A stretch of DNA of 64,000 nt, taken from assembly GCA_964406155.1 (NCBI GenBank), contig CAYOQR010000013.1, forward strand, positions 1-64,000, read 5' to 3'. The notes below the pieces were generated by a model that saw nothing but the letters and a program-made list of their open reading frames with translations, did no database searches and was not told the origin of the DNA. The translations under genes were made by a program, and so were the position numbers. The stretch is from Dongia_B sp964406155 (GTDB taxonomy: Bacteria > Pseudomonadota > Alphaproteobacteria > Dongiales > Dongiaceae). Shown here in pieces: positions 17,346-25,094 of this stretch (its first letter is position 1; every line of letters begins with the position of its first letter).

Positions 17346-17614
17346 GATGCCTCCGCGACGACATCCACCAGGATCCGCCCCGAGCGCCCGGCAAAGTCCC
17401 CGCCAAGGACCAGGAGCCATGCCGGATTTACCAACGAAATCGAGGTTCTACCCAGTTCAATAAGTCAATTTAACATAGCGGAATCGCGCCCCGAAATAGT
17501 TAAAATTTACGTGACGCCCGCGCCGCCACCGCGCTCCATTGCCCCGCGTCCCGCCAGCGGCTAAAAGAGCGACCGATCCATCCGCCTTCTCTTATCTTCC
17601 TGGGAGTCGCCTCC

Positions 17615-18322
17615 ATGACTGCTGCCGCCTCGACTGAAGCCAGCGCCGGCCTATCCGGCCCGATCGTCGCCCGTATCCTGCTGGAAATCGCCGCCGTCCA
17701 TTTCCGCCCGAGCGATCCCTTCATCCTGACCTCCGGCCGCGCCAGCCCCGTCTATATCGACTGCCGCAAGATCATTTCCTTCCCCCGCGCCCGCCGGAAG
17801 GTGATCGACCTCGCCGCCGATCTGGTGGAACGCGAAATCGGTTTCGAGAGCCTGGACGCCGTGGCGGGTGGCGAGACTGCCGGCATTCCTTACGCCGCCT
17901 GGCTCTCCGAAAAGCTGAGCCTGCCGATGCTCTATATCCGCAAGAAGCCGAAGGGCTTCGGCCGCGGCGCCCAGATCGAAGGCGACATGCCGGTCGGCTG
18001 CCGCACCCTGCTGGTCGAGGACCTCGCCACCGATGGCGGCAGCAAGGTCAATTTCATCAATGCGATCCGCGCCGCCGAGGGCAAGGTGAGCGACGCGCTG
18101 GTGGTGTTCCATTACGGCATCTTCAAGCAATCGACCGAGGGCCTCGCGGCGCTCGGCGTGCGCCTGCATGGCCTCGCCACCTGGTGGGACGTGCTGGCCG
18201 CCGCCAGGGAAACAGGCCGGCTCAATGCCGCCGACCAGGCCGCCGTTCGCGCCTTCCTGGAAGATCCGGAAGGCTGGTCCAATGCCCATGGCGGCAAGGA
18301 ACCGGCCAAAAGCGAAGGTTGA
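17615..18322 (+). CDS. pyrE: Orotate phosphoribosyltransferase
   Basis: 235 residues. Type I PRTase fold with the PRPP-binding loop 'TLLVEDLATDGGSK' (about 130-142), 'LTSGRASPVYIDCRK' at the N-terminal hood, and 'YIRKKPKGFGRGAQIEG' containing the flexible-loop lysines. It makes orotidine-5'-phosphate in pyrimidine synthesis. A 90-bp spacer containing a 14-bp tandem repeat separates it from the next gene. Confidence 0.95.
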   Translation: MTAAASTEASAGLSGPIVARILLEIAAVHFRPSDPFILTSGRASPVYIDCRKIISFPRARRKVIDLAADLVEREIGFESLDAVAGGETAGIPYAAWLSEKLSLPMLYIRKKPKGFGRGAQIEGDMPVGCRTLLVEDLATDGGSKVNFINAIRAAEGKVSDALVVFHYGIFKQSTEGLAALGVRLHGLATWWDVLAAARETGRLNAADQAAVRAFLEDPEGWSNAHGGKEPAKSEG

Positions 18323-18332
18323 TCGCAAGAAG

Positions 18333-18360
18333 ACCGTCGCGAGAACACCGTCGCGAGAAC
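18333..18360. repeat. 14-bp perfect tandem repeat after pyrE
   Basis: ACCGTCGCGAGAAC occurs twice without a gap (18333-18346, 18347-18360) and begins a third time with ACC. It lies 10 bp after the pyrE stop codon, in the spacer before the class V aminotransferase. No hairpin or promoter is associated with it. Confidence 0.85.
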
Positions 18361-18412
18361 ACCAAGGAAAAGATCAGCCGGTCATCAAGCAACAATCCGT
18401 GGGGAGAACATC

Positions 18413-19648
18413 ATGAGCGAGCTTCAGCTCGATACGGCTTTCGTGCGGGCGCAGTTTCCGCCTTTGTCCGATGGTTGGGTCTTCGTCGAGAATGCCGGCG
18501 GCACCTACGTGCCCCGACAGGTGCTGGACCGGGTGCAGGAATATATGAGCCAGACCCAGGTGCAGCCGAACTGGGGCTTCGCCTCGTCGGAGCGCGCCAC
18601 CGAGCGGATCCAGCGCGGCAAGCGGCTGATGGCGGAATTCATCAATGCCGAGCCGGATGAGATCATTCTCGGCCCCTCCACCACCATGAACGTCTATATG
18701 CTGGCCCAGGCGATCCGCCCCTGGTTCCAGCCGGGCGACGAGATCATCGTCACCGAACAGGACCACGAGGCCAATGTCGGCGCCTGGCGCCGTCTCGCCG
18801 AATTCGGCTTCGTCATCAAGGAATGGCCGGTCGATCGCGCCACCGGTGCCCTGCACTATGAGGCGCTGGACGAACTGCTCAGCGACAAGACGCGCCTGGT
18901 CGCCTTCACCCATTGCTCCAATGTCTGCTCGATCGTCCATGACGTGCCGGCCCTGGTGAAGAAGATCCATGCGGCGGGTGCCCTCGCCTTCATCGACGGC
19001 ACCGCCTATGCGCCGCATTTCCCGGTGGATGTGAAGGCGCTGGATGCCGATTTCTATGTCTGCAGCCTCTACAAGATCTGCGGGCCGCATCAATCGATCC
19101 TCTACGGCAAGCGCGACCTGCTGCTGAAGACGGTGAACCAGAACCACCATTTCATCGACAACGGCAACTTCAACTACAAGCTGCTGCCGGGCGGCGTGAA
19201 TCACGAATTCGCCGCCGGCTCGGTCGGCGTCGTCGATTACTTCGACGCGCTCTACGACCATCACTTCAAGACGCGGGAAAACAGCTTCCATGCCCGCCTC
19301 ACCAAGGTCTATGGCCTGATCGCCACCCATGAGCAGCGTCTGGCGGACCGGCTGACCGCCTATCTCGGCACCGTCCCCGGCCTCACCTATATCGGCCGGG
19401 TGCCCTCCAGCGATGGTCGCCTCGCCCCGGTGATCGGTTTCAGCGTCGCCGGCAGGTCTTCCGCCGAGATCGTGCGCGAACTCAACAAGCGGCAGATCGC
19501 CATCGGCCATGGCGATTTCTGGGCGGCGCGCGTTGTGAAGGCCCTGGGCATGACCGCCGATGAAGGCGTCATCCGTATCGGCCTTGCCCATTACAACGAC
19601 GATCAGGATGTCGATCGCCTGATCGTCGCCTTGAAGGAAATTCTCTAA
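18413..19648 (+). CDS. Class V PLP-dependent aminotransferase (cysteine-desulfurase-like)
   Basis: 411 residues with a start well placed after GGGGAGAAC. Fold-type I class V features: 'VFVENAGGTYVPRQV' N-terminal substrate loop, 'LGPSTTMNVYMLAQAI', 'TEQDHEANVGAWRRLA', 'AFIDGTAYAPHFPVDV' (PLP Asp) and the Schiff-base Lys in 'FYVCSLYKICGPHQS'. There is no desulfurase-type active-site Cys loop that I can identify, so cysteine desulfuration is unlikely and the substrate is unknown. A class III PLP enzyme gene follows after 29 bp; the two probably form an operon. Confidence 0.87.
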   Translation: MSELQLDTAFVRAQFPPLSDGWVFVENAGGTYVPRQVLDRVQEYMSQTQVQPNWGFASSERATERIQRGKRLMAEFINAEPDEIILGPSTTMNVYMLAQAIRPWFQPGDEIIVTEQDHEANVGAWRRLAEFGFVIKEWPVDRATGALHYEALDELLSDKTRLVAFTHCSNVCSIVHDVPALVKKIHAAGALAFIDGTAYAPHFPVDVKALDADFYVCSLYKICGPHQSILYGKRDLLLKTVNQNHHFIDNGNFNYKLLPGGVNHEFAAGSVGVVDYFDALYDHHFKTRENSFHARLTKVYGLIATHEQRLADRLTAYLGTVPGLTYIGRVPSSDGRLAPVIGFSVAGRSSAEIVRELNKRQIAIGHGDFWAARVVKALGMTADEGVIRIGLAHYNDDQDVDRLIVALKEIL

Positions 19649-19677
19649 GCAACAAGCAGTGGCGAGCGGAGGGAGAG

Positions 19678-21039
19678 ATGGAAGCAACCAGCCGACAGAT
19701 CGACCGAAAGAAGCTCGCCGCCCTTCGCGCCCGTGAAGAAGCGGATTTCGTCCGGAACAGGCCGAAATCCGCCACTCTGCTGGCCCGTGCACAGCAGCAT
19801 ATGCCCCAGGGCGTGCCGATGGCCTGGATGGCGAATCTCTATCGCTTCCCCACCATCTTCATCGCCGACGGCGAAGGCCCCGTCTTTCGCGACGTCGATG
19901 GGCATGCCTATCTCGACTTCAATGTCTGCGATCTCGCCATGACCATGGGCTATGGCCCGGCGCCGATCGCCGAGGCGGCAGCAAGCCAGATGCGCCGTGG
20001 CGCGCATTTCCTGCTGCCGACCGAGGACGCTCTCACCGTTTCGGAAGATCTCGCGGCGCGCACCGACCTGCCCTTCTGGCAGTTCACCGTCTCCGCCTCC
20101 TCCGCCAATACCGAGGTGCTACGCATCGCCCGACACATGACGGGACGGCAGAAGATCGTCGTCTTCGGCGGTCATTATCACGGCCATATCGACGAGACGC
20201 TGGTCAGCGTTGAGGACGGCGGCAGCGTACCCGAACTATTGGGCCTGCCGAAGGAAGCAGCGGCACAGACCGTCATCGTGCCTTTCAATGACCTCGATGC
20301 CCTCGAGCGGGTCCTGGCCGGCCGCGACATTGCTTTGGTCCTGACCGAACCGGCTCTGACCAATTGCAACATCGTCCTCCCCGCACCTGGCTTTCATCAG
20401 GGCTTGCGGCAATTGACGCTGCAATACGGCACGTTGCTCTGCCTGGATGAGGCGCATAGCTTCCAGTTCGCCTATGGCGGGCTAACCAATGCTTGGCGGC
20501 TGACCAGCGATTTCCTGGTGCTTGGCAAGGGGCTTGGTACCGGCATCAGCTTCGCCCTCTATGGCATGAGCGCCACTATTGCCGAACATATGACACGCTA
20601 TCACGATATCGATATCGGCCCGAAGGGATTGGCGACCGGCGGCACCACTTATGGCAGCGCCCTGGCACTTGCCGTCGCCAAGGCCGCCTTGCAACAGGTC
20701 ATGACACCGGACAACTACGACCGTGTCGCACAACTGGGTACGCGACTGGCGAACGGGCTCGATGGCATCTTTGCGAAGCAAGGCCTGGATTGGCGTGCCT
20801 TCCGCCTGGGGCCGCGCTCAGGCTATTGCCTGAGGCCCGAGCTCCCGCGCAATGGTGACGAAGCCGTCTTGTCCCTCGATACCGCGCTGATCGACACGCG
20901 GCGGGTCTATATGGCCAATCGCGGCATCTGGGACGCCGTCGCCTCGGCCGGGCCGCAGGCCTCCTTCGCCCATGTCCCCGCCGATATCGATCGCTATCTT
21001 GAGACTGCAGCCACCTTCATTGCCGAGATCGCCAGTTAG
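19678..21039 (+). CDS. Class III aminotransferase (glutamate-1-semialdehyde-aminomutase-like)
   Basis: 453 residues; GAGGGAGAG precedes ATG 19678. Fold-type I class III motifs: 'VFRDVDGHAYLDFNVCDLAMTMGYG', 'FTVSASSANTEVLRIARHMTGRQK', 'FGGHYHGHIDETL', 'LLCLDEAHSFQFAYGG' (PLP Asp) and 'LVLGKGLGTGISF' (Schiff-base Lys). It resembles GSAM-like transaminases rather than true HemL, which is unneeded for haem here because hemA (5-aminolevulinate synthase) is present. It probably acts with the upstream class V enzyme on an unknown amino compound. Confidence 0.88.
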   Translation: MEATSRQIDRKKLAALRAREEADFVRNRPKSATLLARAQQHMPQGVPMAWMANLYRFPTIFIADGEGPVFRDVDGHAYLDFNVCDLAMTMGYGPAPIAEAAASQMRRGAHFLLPTEDALTVSEDLAARTDLPFWQFTVSASSANTEVLRIARHMTGRQKIVVFGGHYHGHIDETLVSVEDGGSVPELLGLPKEAAAQTVIVPFNDLDALERVLAGRDIALVLTEPALTNCNIVLPAPGFHQGLRQLTLQYGTLLCLDEAHSFQFAYGGLTNAWRLTSDFLVLGKGLGTGISFALYGMSATIAEHMTRYHDIDIGPKGLATGGTTYGSALALAVAKAALQQVMTPDNYDRVAQLGTRLANGLDGIFAKQGLDWRAFRLGPRSGYCLRPELPRNGDEAVLSLDTALIDTRRVYMANRGIWDAVASAGPQASFAHVPADIDRYLETAATFIAEIAS

Positions 21040-21091
21040 ATAGAAGGCAGCACCGGCTCCGATCCGGGGTTATCTGTCCTCCGAGCCGCGC

Positions 21092-21613
21092 CTAGAACAG
21101 GGGATCGATAAACCTTTTAGTTGGCTCTGGCAGCAGATCCTGTGGATGGTCCCCGCCAAACGTACCCCATTTACTGCTCGCACTAGAGACCGTTGAGGAC
21201 AGGACCCTCCCGGTTTCGACCTCGTAGACCGCCATCTTCAAGGTGATCTTGTCAGGAATGCCAGACCATTCCGTCGCCCTGTCCTCCCAATTGAGGATCG
21301 TGGTACGGAAAACATGTGTCAGGCCTCGCTGCTTTGCCTCTCCCAGAGCTGCTTCGAGTTCCTGTCCCGGTGTTGCGCCGGTAACTACTTTGTCCACATG
21401 GGCCTGAAGCGCGGCCGAAACGGCCTGCGCTGCCTCCCTACCTGAGTTTTCATAGACCGTTTCGCCGTATTGGCCATTGGTGGGCAACACAACATAAAAA
21501 CTGGCCTGTCGGCTCAAATGGTTGGACGGGGCATCATAACTGTCAATTCGATATTTGCTGACACAACCAGTCAAGACAGCCAAACAGACTGCCGCAATCC
21601 ACGGATACTTCAT
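21092..21613 (-). CDS. DUF4823-type lipoprotein
   Basis: 173 residues with a lipoprotein signal peptide: basic start, hydrophobic stretch, lipobox 'VLTGC' with Cys at 17. The mature part contains 'YGETVYENSGREAAQAVSAAL', 'ILNWEDRATEWSGIPDKITLKMAVYEVETG' and 'SKWGTFGGDHPQDLLPEP', which I recognise as DUF4823, a lipoprotein family known mainly from gammaproteobacteria. Its DNA is visibly less GC-rich than neighbouring genes, suggesting acquisition by transfer. Function unknown; envelope location is predicted from the signal. Confidence 0.78.
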   Translation of the reverse strand: MKYPWIAAVCLAVLTGCVSKYRIDSYDAPSNHLSRQASFYVVLPTNGQYGETVYENSGREAAQAVSAALQAHVDKVVTGATPGQELEAALGEAKQRGLTHVFRTTILNWEDRATEWSGIPDKITLKMAVYEVETGRVLSSTVSSASSKWGTFGGDHPQDLLPEPTKRFIDPLF

Positions 21614-21731
21614 TGTTCCCCCTTACCCAATGAACATCGAAGTATTGCGATTTGGTGTTTGATAAATTGCTAATGGCCGAAATATTGGTCGCTATCTCAA
21701 GGGTACGACAACCGCCATCACCAATTGACCA

Positions 21732-22325
21732 TCACGCGGCGAGCTCGGTGGCTCGTTGGAAGGCCGGCCGCGCTGCGCAGCGGTCGAGATAGCGGTCGAA
21801 GGACGGGCGCGGCGGCACCATCTTGAACACCCGGATGGCGAAGTGGAGGCCCGAACCAACGATCACATCGGCTGCCGAGAAATCGTCCCCCAGAAGCCAG
21901 GGGCCCGTTTCCAGTGCCTGATCCAATACATCGAAGACCTGGGTCGCGCTGCCCCAGCCGGCTGAACTGGTCGGCACCTCGATCTTGGTGAAGATCTGGA
22001 TGATTGCCGGCTCGATGCAGCTCGGCCCGAAGAACAGCCAATAGAGATACTTGGCGCGGCGCGGATCGCCGAGCGGCGGCGCCAGCCGCGAATCCGGATA
22101 GCGCTCCGCCACATAAGCGCAGATCGCCGCCGCTTCCGCCAAGGTCACGTCACCGTCCCGCAGCGCCGGCACCTTCCCCATGGCGTTGATGGCGAGGTAT
22201 TCCGGCCGCTTCTGCGCCCCCGTGGTGATGTCGGTCAGGACCCGCTCATAGGGCTGCCCGGTTTCCTCCATGAGCCACAGGGTCGAGAAGGACCGCGAGC
22301 GCGGCGAATAATAGAGCTGCATCAT
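21732..22325 (-). CDS. Glutathione S-transferase family protein
   Basis: 197 residues (start at ATG 22325 or 22322). N-terminal thioredoxin-like domain 'MQLYYSPRSRSFSTLWLMEETGQPYE' with Ser residues at the GST active-site position, 'NAMGKVPALRDGDVTLAEAAAICAYVAERYP' glutathione-binding motif, and a helical C-terminal domain with 'GDDFSAADV'. It is distant from the pair at 12.6-14 kb. It begins 35 bp after the M20 amidohydrolase gene on the same strand, so it is probably the last gene of that unit. Confidence 0.9.
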   Translation of the reverse strand: MMQLYYSPRSRSFSTLWLMEETGQPYERVLTDITTGAQKRPEYLAINAMGKVPALRDGDVTLAEAAAICAYVAERYPDSRLAPPLGDPRRAKYLYWLFFGPSCIEPAIIQIFTKIEVPTSSAGWGSATQVFDVLDQALETGPWLLGDDFSAADVIVGSGLHFAIRVFKMVPPRPSFDRYLDRCAARPAFQRATELAA

Positions 22326-22360
22326 GACCGGCCTTTCCGTGAATGGTCAGCGCGAGGAGA

Positions 22361-23965
22361 TTATTCCCCTTCGCGTGCCGGAATCCACCATTCTTCGCCG
22401 CGTGCGGTGGTGACATATTCCGGCCAGCGGAAATCGATCGGCGCCCGGAAATCCTGGGGCAGGAGCGGCCCCATCCATTTGCTGCCGCCGACCCCGCCGC
22501 CGGTGCGGTCGCGCCATTCGTCCTGCGCCGCTTTCAGGAGATCCGGCCGGGTCATCAGATCGATGATGGTGGCGCCGATGGTCTTCGACGCGGTGCGGAT
22601 CATCGGATCGATGCAGCTCGCGATACCGCCCAGCGCATTCATCACCCAGTCGGGATAATTGACGCCGCGCGCCGACTTCAGCATCGGCCGGCCGATATAG
22701 AAGCGCACCGTCGGCGCATACCAGCAATATTCCGTGTAATCGTCCGAGGTTGAATTGAGCTGCCAGGGCGGCAGGGTCTGGCGCAGCCGGCGCTCTGCCT
22801 CTTCGGGTTCGATCAATTGTTCGATCGCCGGCAGGAAGGGCTTCGCCATCGGCTCGGCGCCCAGCTCGCGCTGCATCGCTTGCGCCGCCGCGATGGCCTC
22901 GGCGCCCCATTGCGGTGCGCCGGCCAGTTGCAGATTGTCATAGGTCGCCCGCGCCATGACGTGGTTGGGCAGCCCGGGCCGCGACTTCGTCACCCAGGTC
23001 TTGGTCCAACGGCAATGCGCCGCCTTGGCCGCCGCCTCGGCATTGTTGTCGAGCACGCGGGCGATGGTTTCCGCCATCTCCAGGGTCGGCGCGCGCCAGA
23101 GATACTGGATCTGCGCGGTCTGGGCCGGCAGGTTGTCGGCCGTCGCCTGGCCGGCGCTGAGGATCGCCTCGCTGATCGACCAGCCGCCGGTGAAGGGCAG
23201 CATGTTCGACTGCGCCTGCTTGGTCATGCCGAACATATGAAAGAGCGCATCATTGGCGCCGGGTGCGCGGGCCGAGACATGGCTCGCCGGAATCGGGCTG
23301 TCGGGATCGGCCGAGAGCCAGTTCTCCGGCTCGACGCAATCGAAGGTATAGATGCAGGCATAGCCGAGGCCGCAATGGGTATCCCAGCGCGCGGTATTGA
23401 CCAGCGGCAGCATGTAGGTGGGGTGAAAGCTGAGAAAGGCGTCGATGCCGTCGTAATAGCCCTTGGCGGCGTGGACGGGCTTGGAGAGGCGCAGCTTCTC
23501 CGCCGGCTCGCCGAAATAGCGGATGGTGCCGCGGATACCGAATTTCTCCATCGCGGCCTTGGCCGCCAGCACGCCGCCCAGCGACGAGATTCCGAGGGCG
23601 GAATGCGGATCGGTATGGCCCGCCGCATGCCGACTTAATCCCTGGCGCGGCTCCTTGCGGGTGCTGGCCGCCTGGCAGTTGCCGGGCACCGCGTCGTATT
23701 CGGCATAGGCGCCGATCACCGGATCGCCCGCTTTCGCCCCATTCGACCAGGTGGCAGCAAAGGCCGTCGGCATGCCGCCGCTGCCGGCCTCGACTTCGAA
23801 GCCCTCGCGGCGCAGCAGATCGACATACCAAGCGGCGGATTTGTATTCGCGCAAGGCCGGCTCGGCGAAATGCCAGATGGTCTGGTTCCAGTCCGACAGA
23901 TCGCCCATCCGGGCGTCGATCCAGTCCAGGGTGAATTGCTTTTCCGGTGATGCCTTGCCGCTCAT
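22361..23965 (-). CDS. M20-family amidohydrolase (AbgB-like)
   Basis: 534 residues from ATG 23965; an upstream ATG at 24034 gives an unlikely extension. 'IWHFAEPALREYKSAAWYVDLLRREGFEVE', 'PVIGAYAEYDAVPGNCQ' and 'GHTDPHSALGISSLGGVLAAKAAMEKFGIRGTIRYFGEPAEK' match the M20D/AbgB branch (p-aminobenzoyl-glutamate hydrolase subunit B and relatives), metal-dependent hydrolases of amide bonds. The segment around residue 120 is longer than usual. It sits between a divergent DapB paralogue and a glutathione transferase, all minus strand, so a small amino-acid-derived amide may be its substrate. Confidence 0.85.
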   Translation of the reverse strand: MSGKASPEKQFTLDWIDARMGDLSDWNQTIWHFAEPALREYKSAAWYVDLLRREGFEVEAGSGGMPTAFAATWSNGAKAGDPVIGAYAEYDAVPGNCQAASTRKEPRQGLSRHAAGHTDPHSALGISSLGGVLAAKAAMEKFGIRGTIRYFGEPAEKLRLSKPVHAAKGYYDGIDAFLSFHPTYMLPLVNTARWDTHCGLGYACIYTFDCVEPENWLSADPDSPIPASHVSARAPGANDALFHMFGMTKQAQSNMLPFTGGWSISEAILSAGQATADNLPAQTAQIQYLWRAPTLEMAETIARVLDNNAEAAAKAAHCRWTKTWVTKSRPGLPNHVMARATYDNLQLAGAPQWGAEAIAAAQAMQRELGAEPMAKPFLPAIEQLIEPEEAERRLRQTLPPWQLNSTSDDYTEYCWYAPTVRFYIGRPMLKSARGVNYPDWVMNALGGIASCIDPMIRTASKTIGATIIDLMTRPDLLKAAQDEWRDRTGGGVGGSKWMGPLLPQDFRAPIDFRWPEYVTTARGEEWWIPAREGE

Positions 23966-24068
23966 GCCACGTATCCCCTCAATCAAGTCATGTCGACTTG
24001 TGCTACTCCGCGAAAGGCGGGCGGCACAGGTCAAATCGCCTCATCATTCAGCGATAGAAAATTCGAAC

Positions 24069-24099
24069 AGGCGCCAGTGTTTGTCCCGCACTGGCGCCT
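24069..24099 (-). terminator. Strong hairpin between dapB-like gene and M20 gene
   Basis: A perfect 11-bp stem AGGCGCCAGTG (24069-24079) / CACTGGCGCCT (24089-24099) with a 9-nt loop. Read on the minus strand it is followed within 8 nt by ATTTTC. It could terminate or attenuate transcription from the DapB-like gene into the M20 gene. Confidence 0.5.
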
Positions 24100-24122
24100 A
24101 TCTCACGATGCCTATCCCGAGC

Positions 24123-24141
24123 CGGCGCCTATAAGGCGCCG
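24123..24141 (-). terminator. Short GC hairpin overlapping the DapB-like stop codon
   Basis: CGGCGCC (24123-24129), 5-nt loop TATAA, GGCGCCG (24135-24141). It includes the stop codon (24129-24131) and shares GGCGCC with the larger hairpin 24 bp downstream, giving tandem hairpins at the gene end. Confidence 0.4.
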
Positions 24142-24938
24142 AACAGCAGGTTGTCGAGACCGCGCACCAGCCCCTTCAGCGCGACGACACGGCGGGCCGC
24201 CAGCAAGGTGCCGCCGACATAAGGTTCGGCGCTGGTGCCGGCATCGTGGCGGATCGAAAGCCGCTCGCCGTTCATGCCGAAGATCACCTCCGCCGAAAGG
24301 ACGAAGCTCGGCAGGCGCACCGAATGCACGCGGCCGCCGCCGATATCGGCACCCCGCGTCTCCTTGGGGCCGATGACCTGGTCGATCGGCACGCCGGGAA
24401 TGCTGCGCCTGACCTGGCCCAGGCGTTCCGCCAATTCGCGTGCCGTGCCGCTCGGCGCATCCGGCTTGCTGTGCTTGGCATAATCGATGATCTCGTAATC
24501 CGGCACATGCTGCGCCGCCAGCAGGGCGAAGCGCTGCAGCAAACTGGCGGTCAGCGAGAAATTGCCGCTGGCGACCACGCCGAGGCCCTGCCGGTCGGCC
24601 TTGGCGGCGATATCGGCATAATCCTCGGCACCGAGGCCCGACGTGCCGATGATGGCAGGCACGCCGAGTTCCAGCGCCGTCAGCACATTCTGCTTCACCG
24701 CGCTGGGATGGGTGTAGTCGATATAGACATCGGTCGGATTGGCGGTGAGCGCCGAACGGACATCGGCGCTGATGACGACGCCGGTCGATTTGCGGTTCAG
24801 CACCGCGCCGACATCCTGCCCTGCCGCCTTGCGCGCCACCGCGCCGGCAAGCTCAAGATCCGCCGCCGCCAGCACGCCGGCGGCCAGCGCCGAGCCCGTC
24901 CATCCCGTGACACCACCAACACAGATCCGCAACGGCAT
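24129..24938 (-). CDS. Divergent dihydrodipicolinate reductase (DapB) family protein
   Basis: 269 residues, usual DapB length. N-terminal Rossmann motif 'VGGVTGWTGSALAAGV', 'VYIDYTHPSAVKQNV', 'IIGTSGLG' and the substrate-binding 'KPDAPSGTA' (158-166) are clear. However, the canonical H-H-x-x-K before DAPSGT reads A154-K155-H156-S157-K158: the Lys is kept but both conserved histidines, including the catalytic one, are missing. It is therefore probably a paralogue with altered substrate rather than the lysine-pathway enzyme. It is first in a minus-strand group with an M20 amidohydrolase and a GST, and divergent from an omega-transaminase. Confidence 0.8.
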   Translation of the reverse strand: MPLRICVGGVTGWTGSALAAGVLAAADLELAGAVARKAAGQDVGAVLNRKSTGVVISADVRSALTANPTDVYIDYTHPSAVKQNVLTALELGVPAIIGTSGLGAEDYADIAAKADRQGLGVVASGNFSLTASLLQRFALLAAQHVPDYEIIDYAKHSKPDAPSGTARELAERLGQVRRSIPGVPIDQVIGPKETRGADIGGGRVHSVRLPSFVLSAEVIFGMNGERLSIRHDAGTSAEPYVGGTLLAARRVVALKGLVRGLDNLLFGAL

Positions 24939-24971
24939 AGAATTCCCCTTTAGTTCAGACAGTTAATCGAG

Positions 24972-24987
24972 ATTGTCCCAAGACAAT
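24972..24987. promoter_or_regulatory. Perfect 16-bp palindrome, candidate operator
   Basis: ATTGTC-CCAA-GACAAT lies 8 bp upstream of a near-consensus promoter, in the 156-bp divergent region between the DapB-like and omega-transaminase genes. Position and symmetry fit a transcription factor site controlling both directions. The cognate regulator is not obvious. Confidence 0.45.
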
Positions 24988-24994
24988 GCCAGCT

Positions 24995-25023
24995 TTGACA
25001 GCAAGCGTCCGGGAGGAGATATT
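24995..25023 (+). promoter_or_regulatory. Putative sigma70 promoter of the omega-transaminase gene
   Basis: TTGACA (24995-25000, perfect -35), 17-nt spacer, GATATT (25018-25023, 4 of 6 to the -10 consensus). Transcription would begin about 65 nt before ATG 25095. Confidence 0.55.
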
Positions 25024-25094
25024 AACCACCGGGTAGAATTTTGTAACTCGGCCCGCTCGGGCCACCGCTTCAGCAACGACGGAAGATCCACATC

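Noticed and set aside
18333..18360. CRISPR-like repeat
   Set aside because: Only two head-to-tail 14-bp units with no spacers and no cas genes in the window.
19678..21039. True glutamate-1-semialdehyde aminomutase (hemL)
   Set aside because: The cell has 5-aminolevulinate synthase, and the protein is longer and only loosely similar to HemL; a generic class III enzyme is safer.
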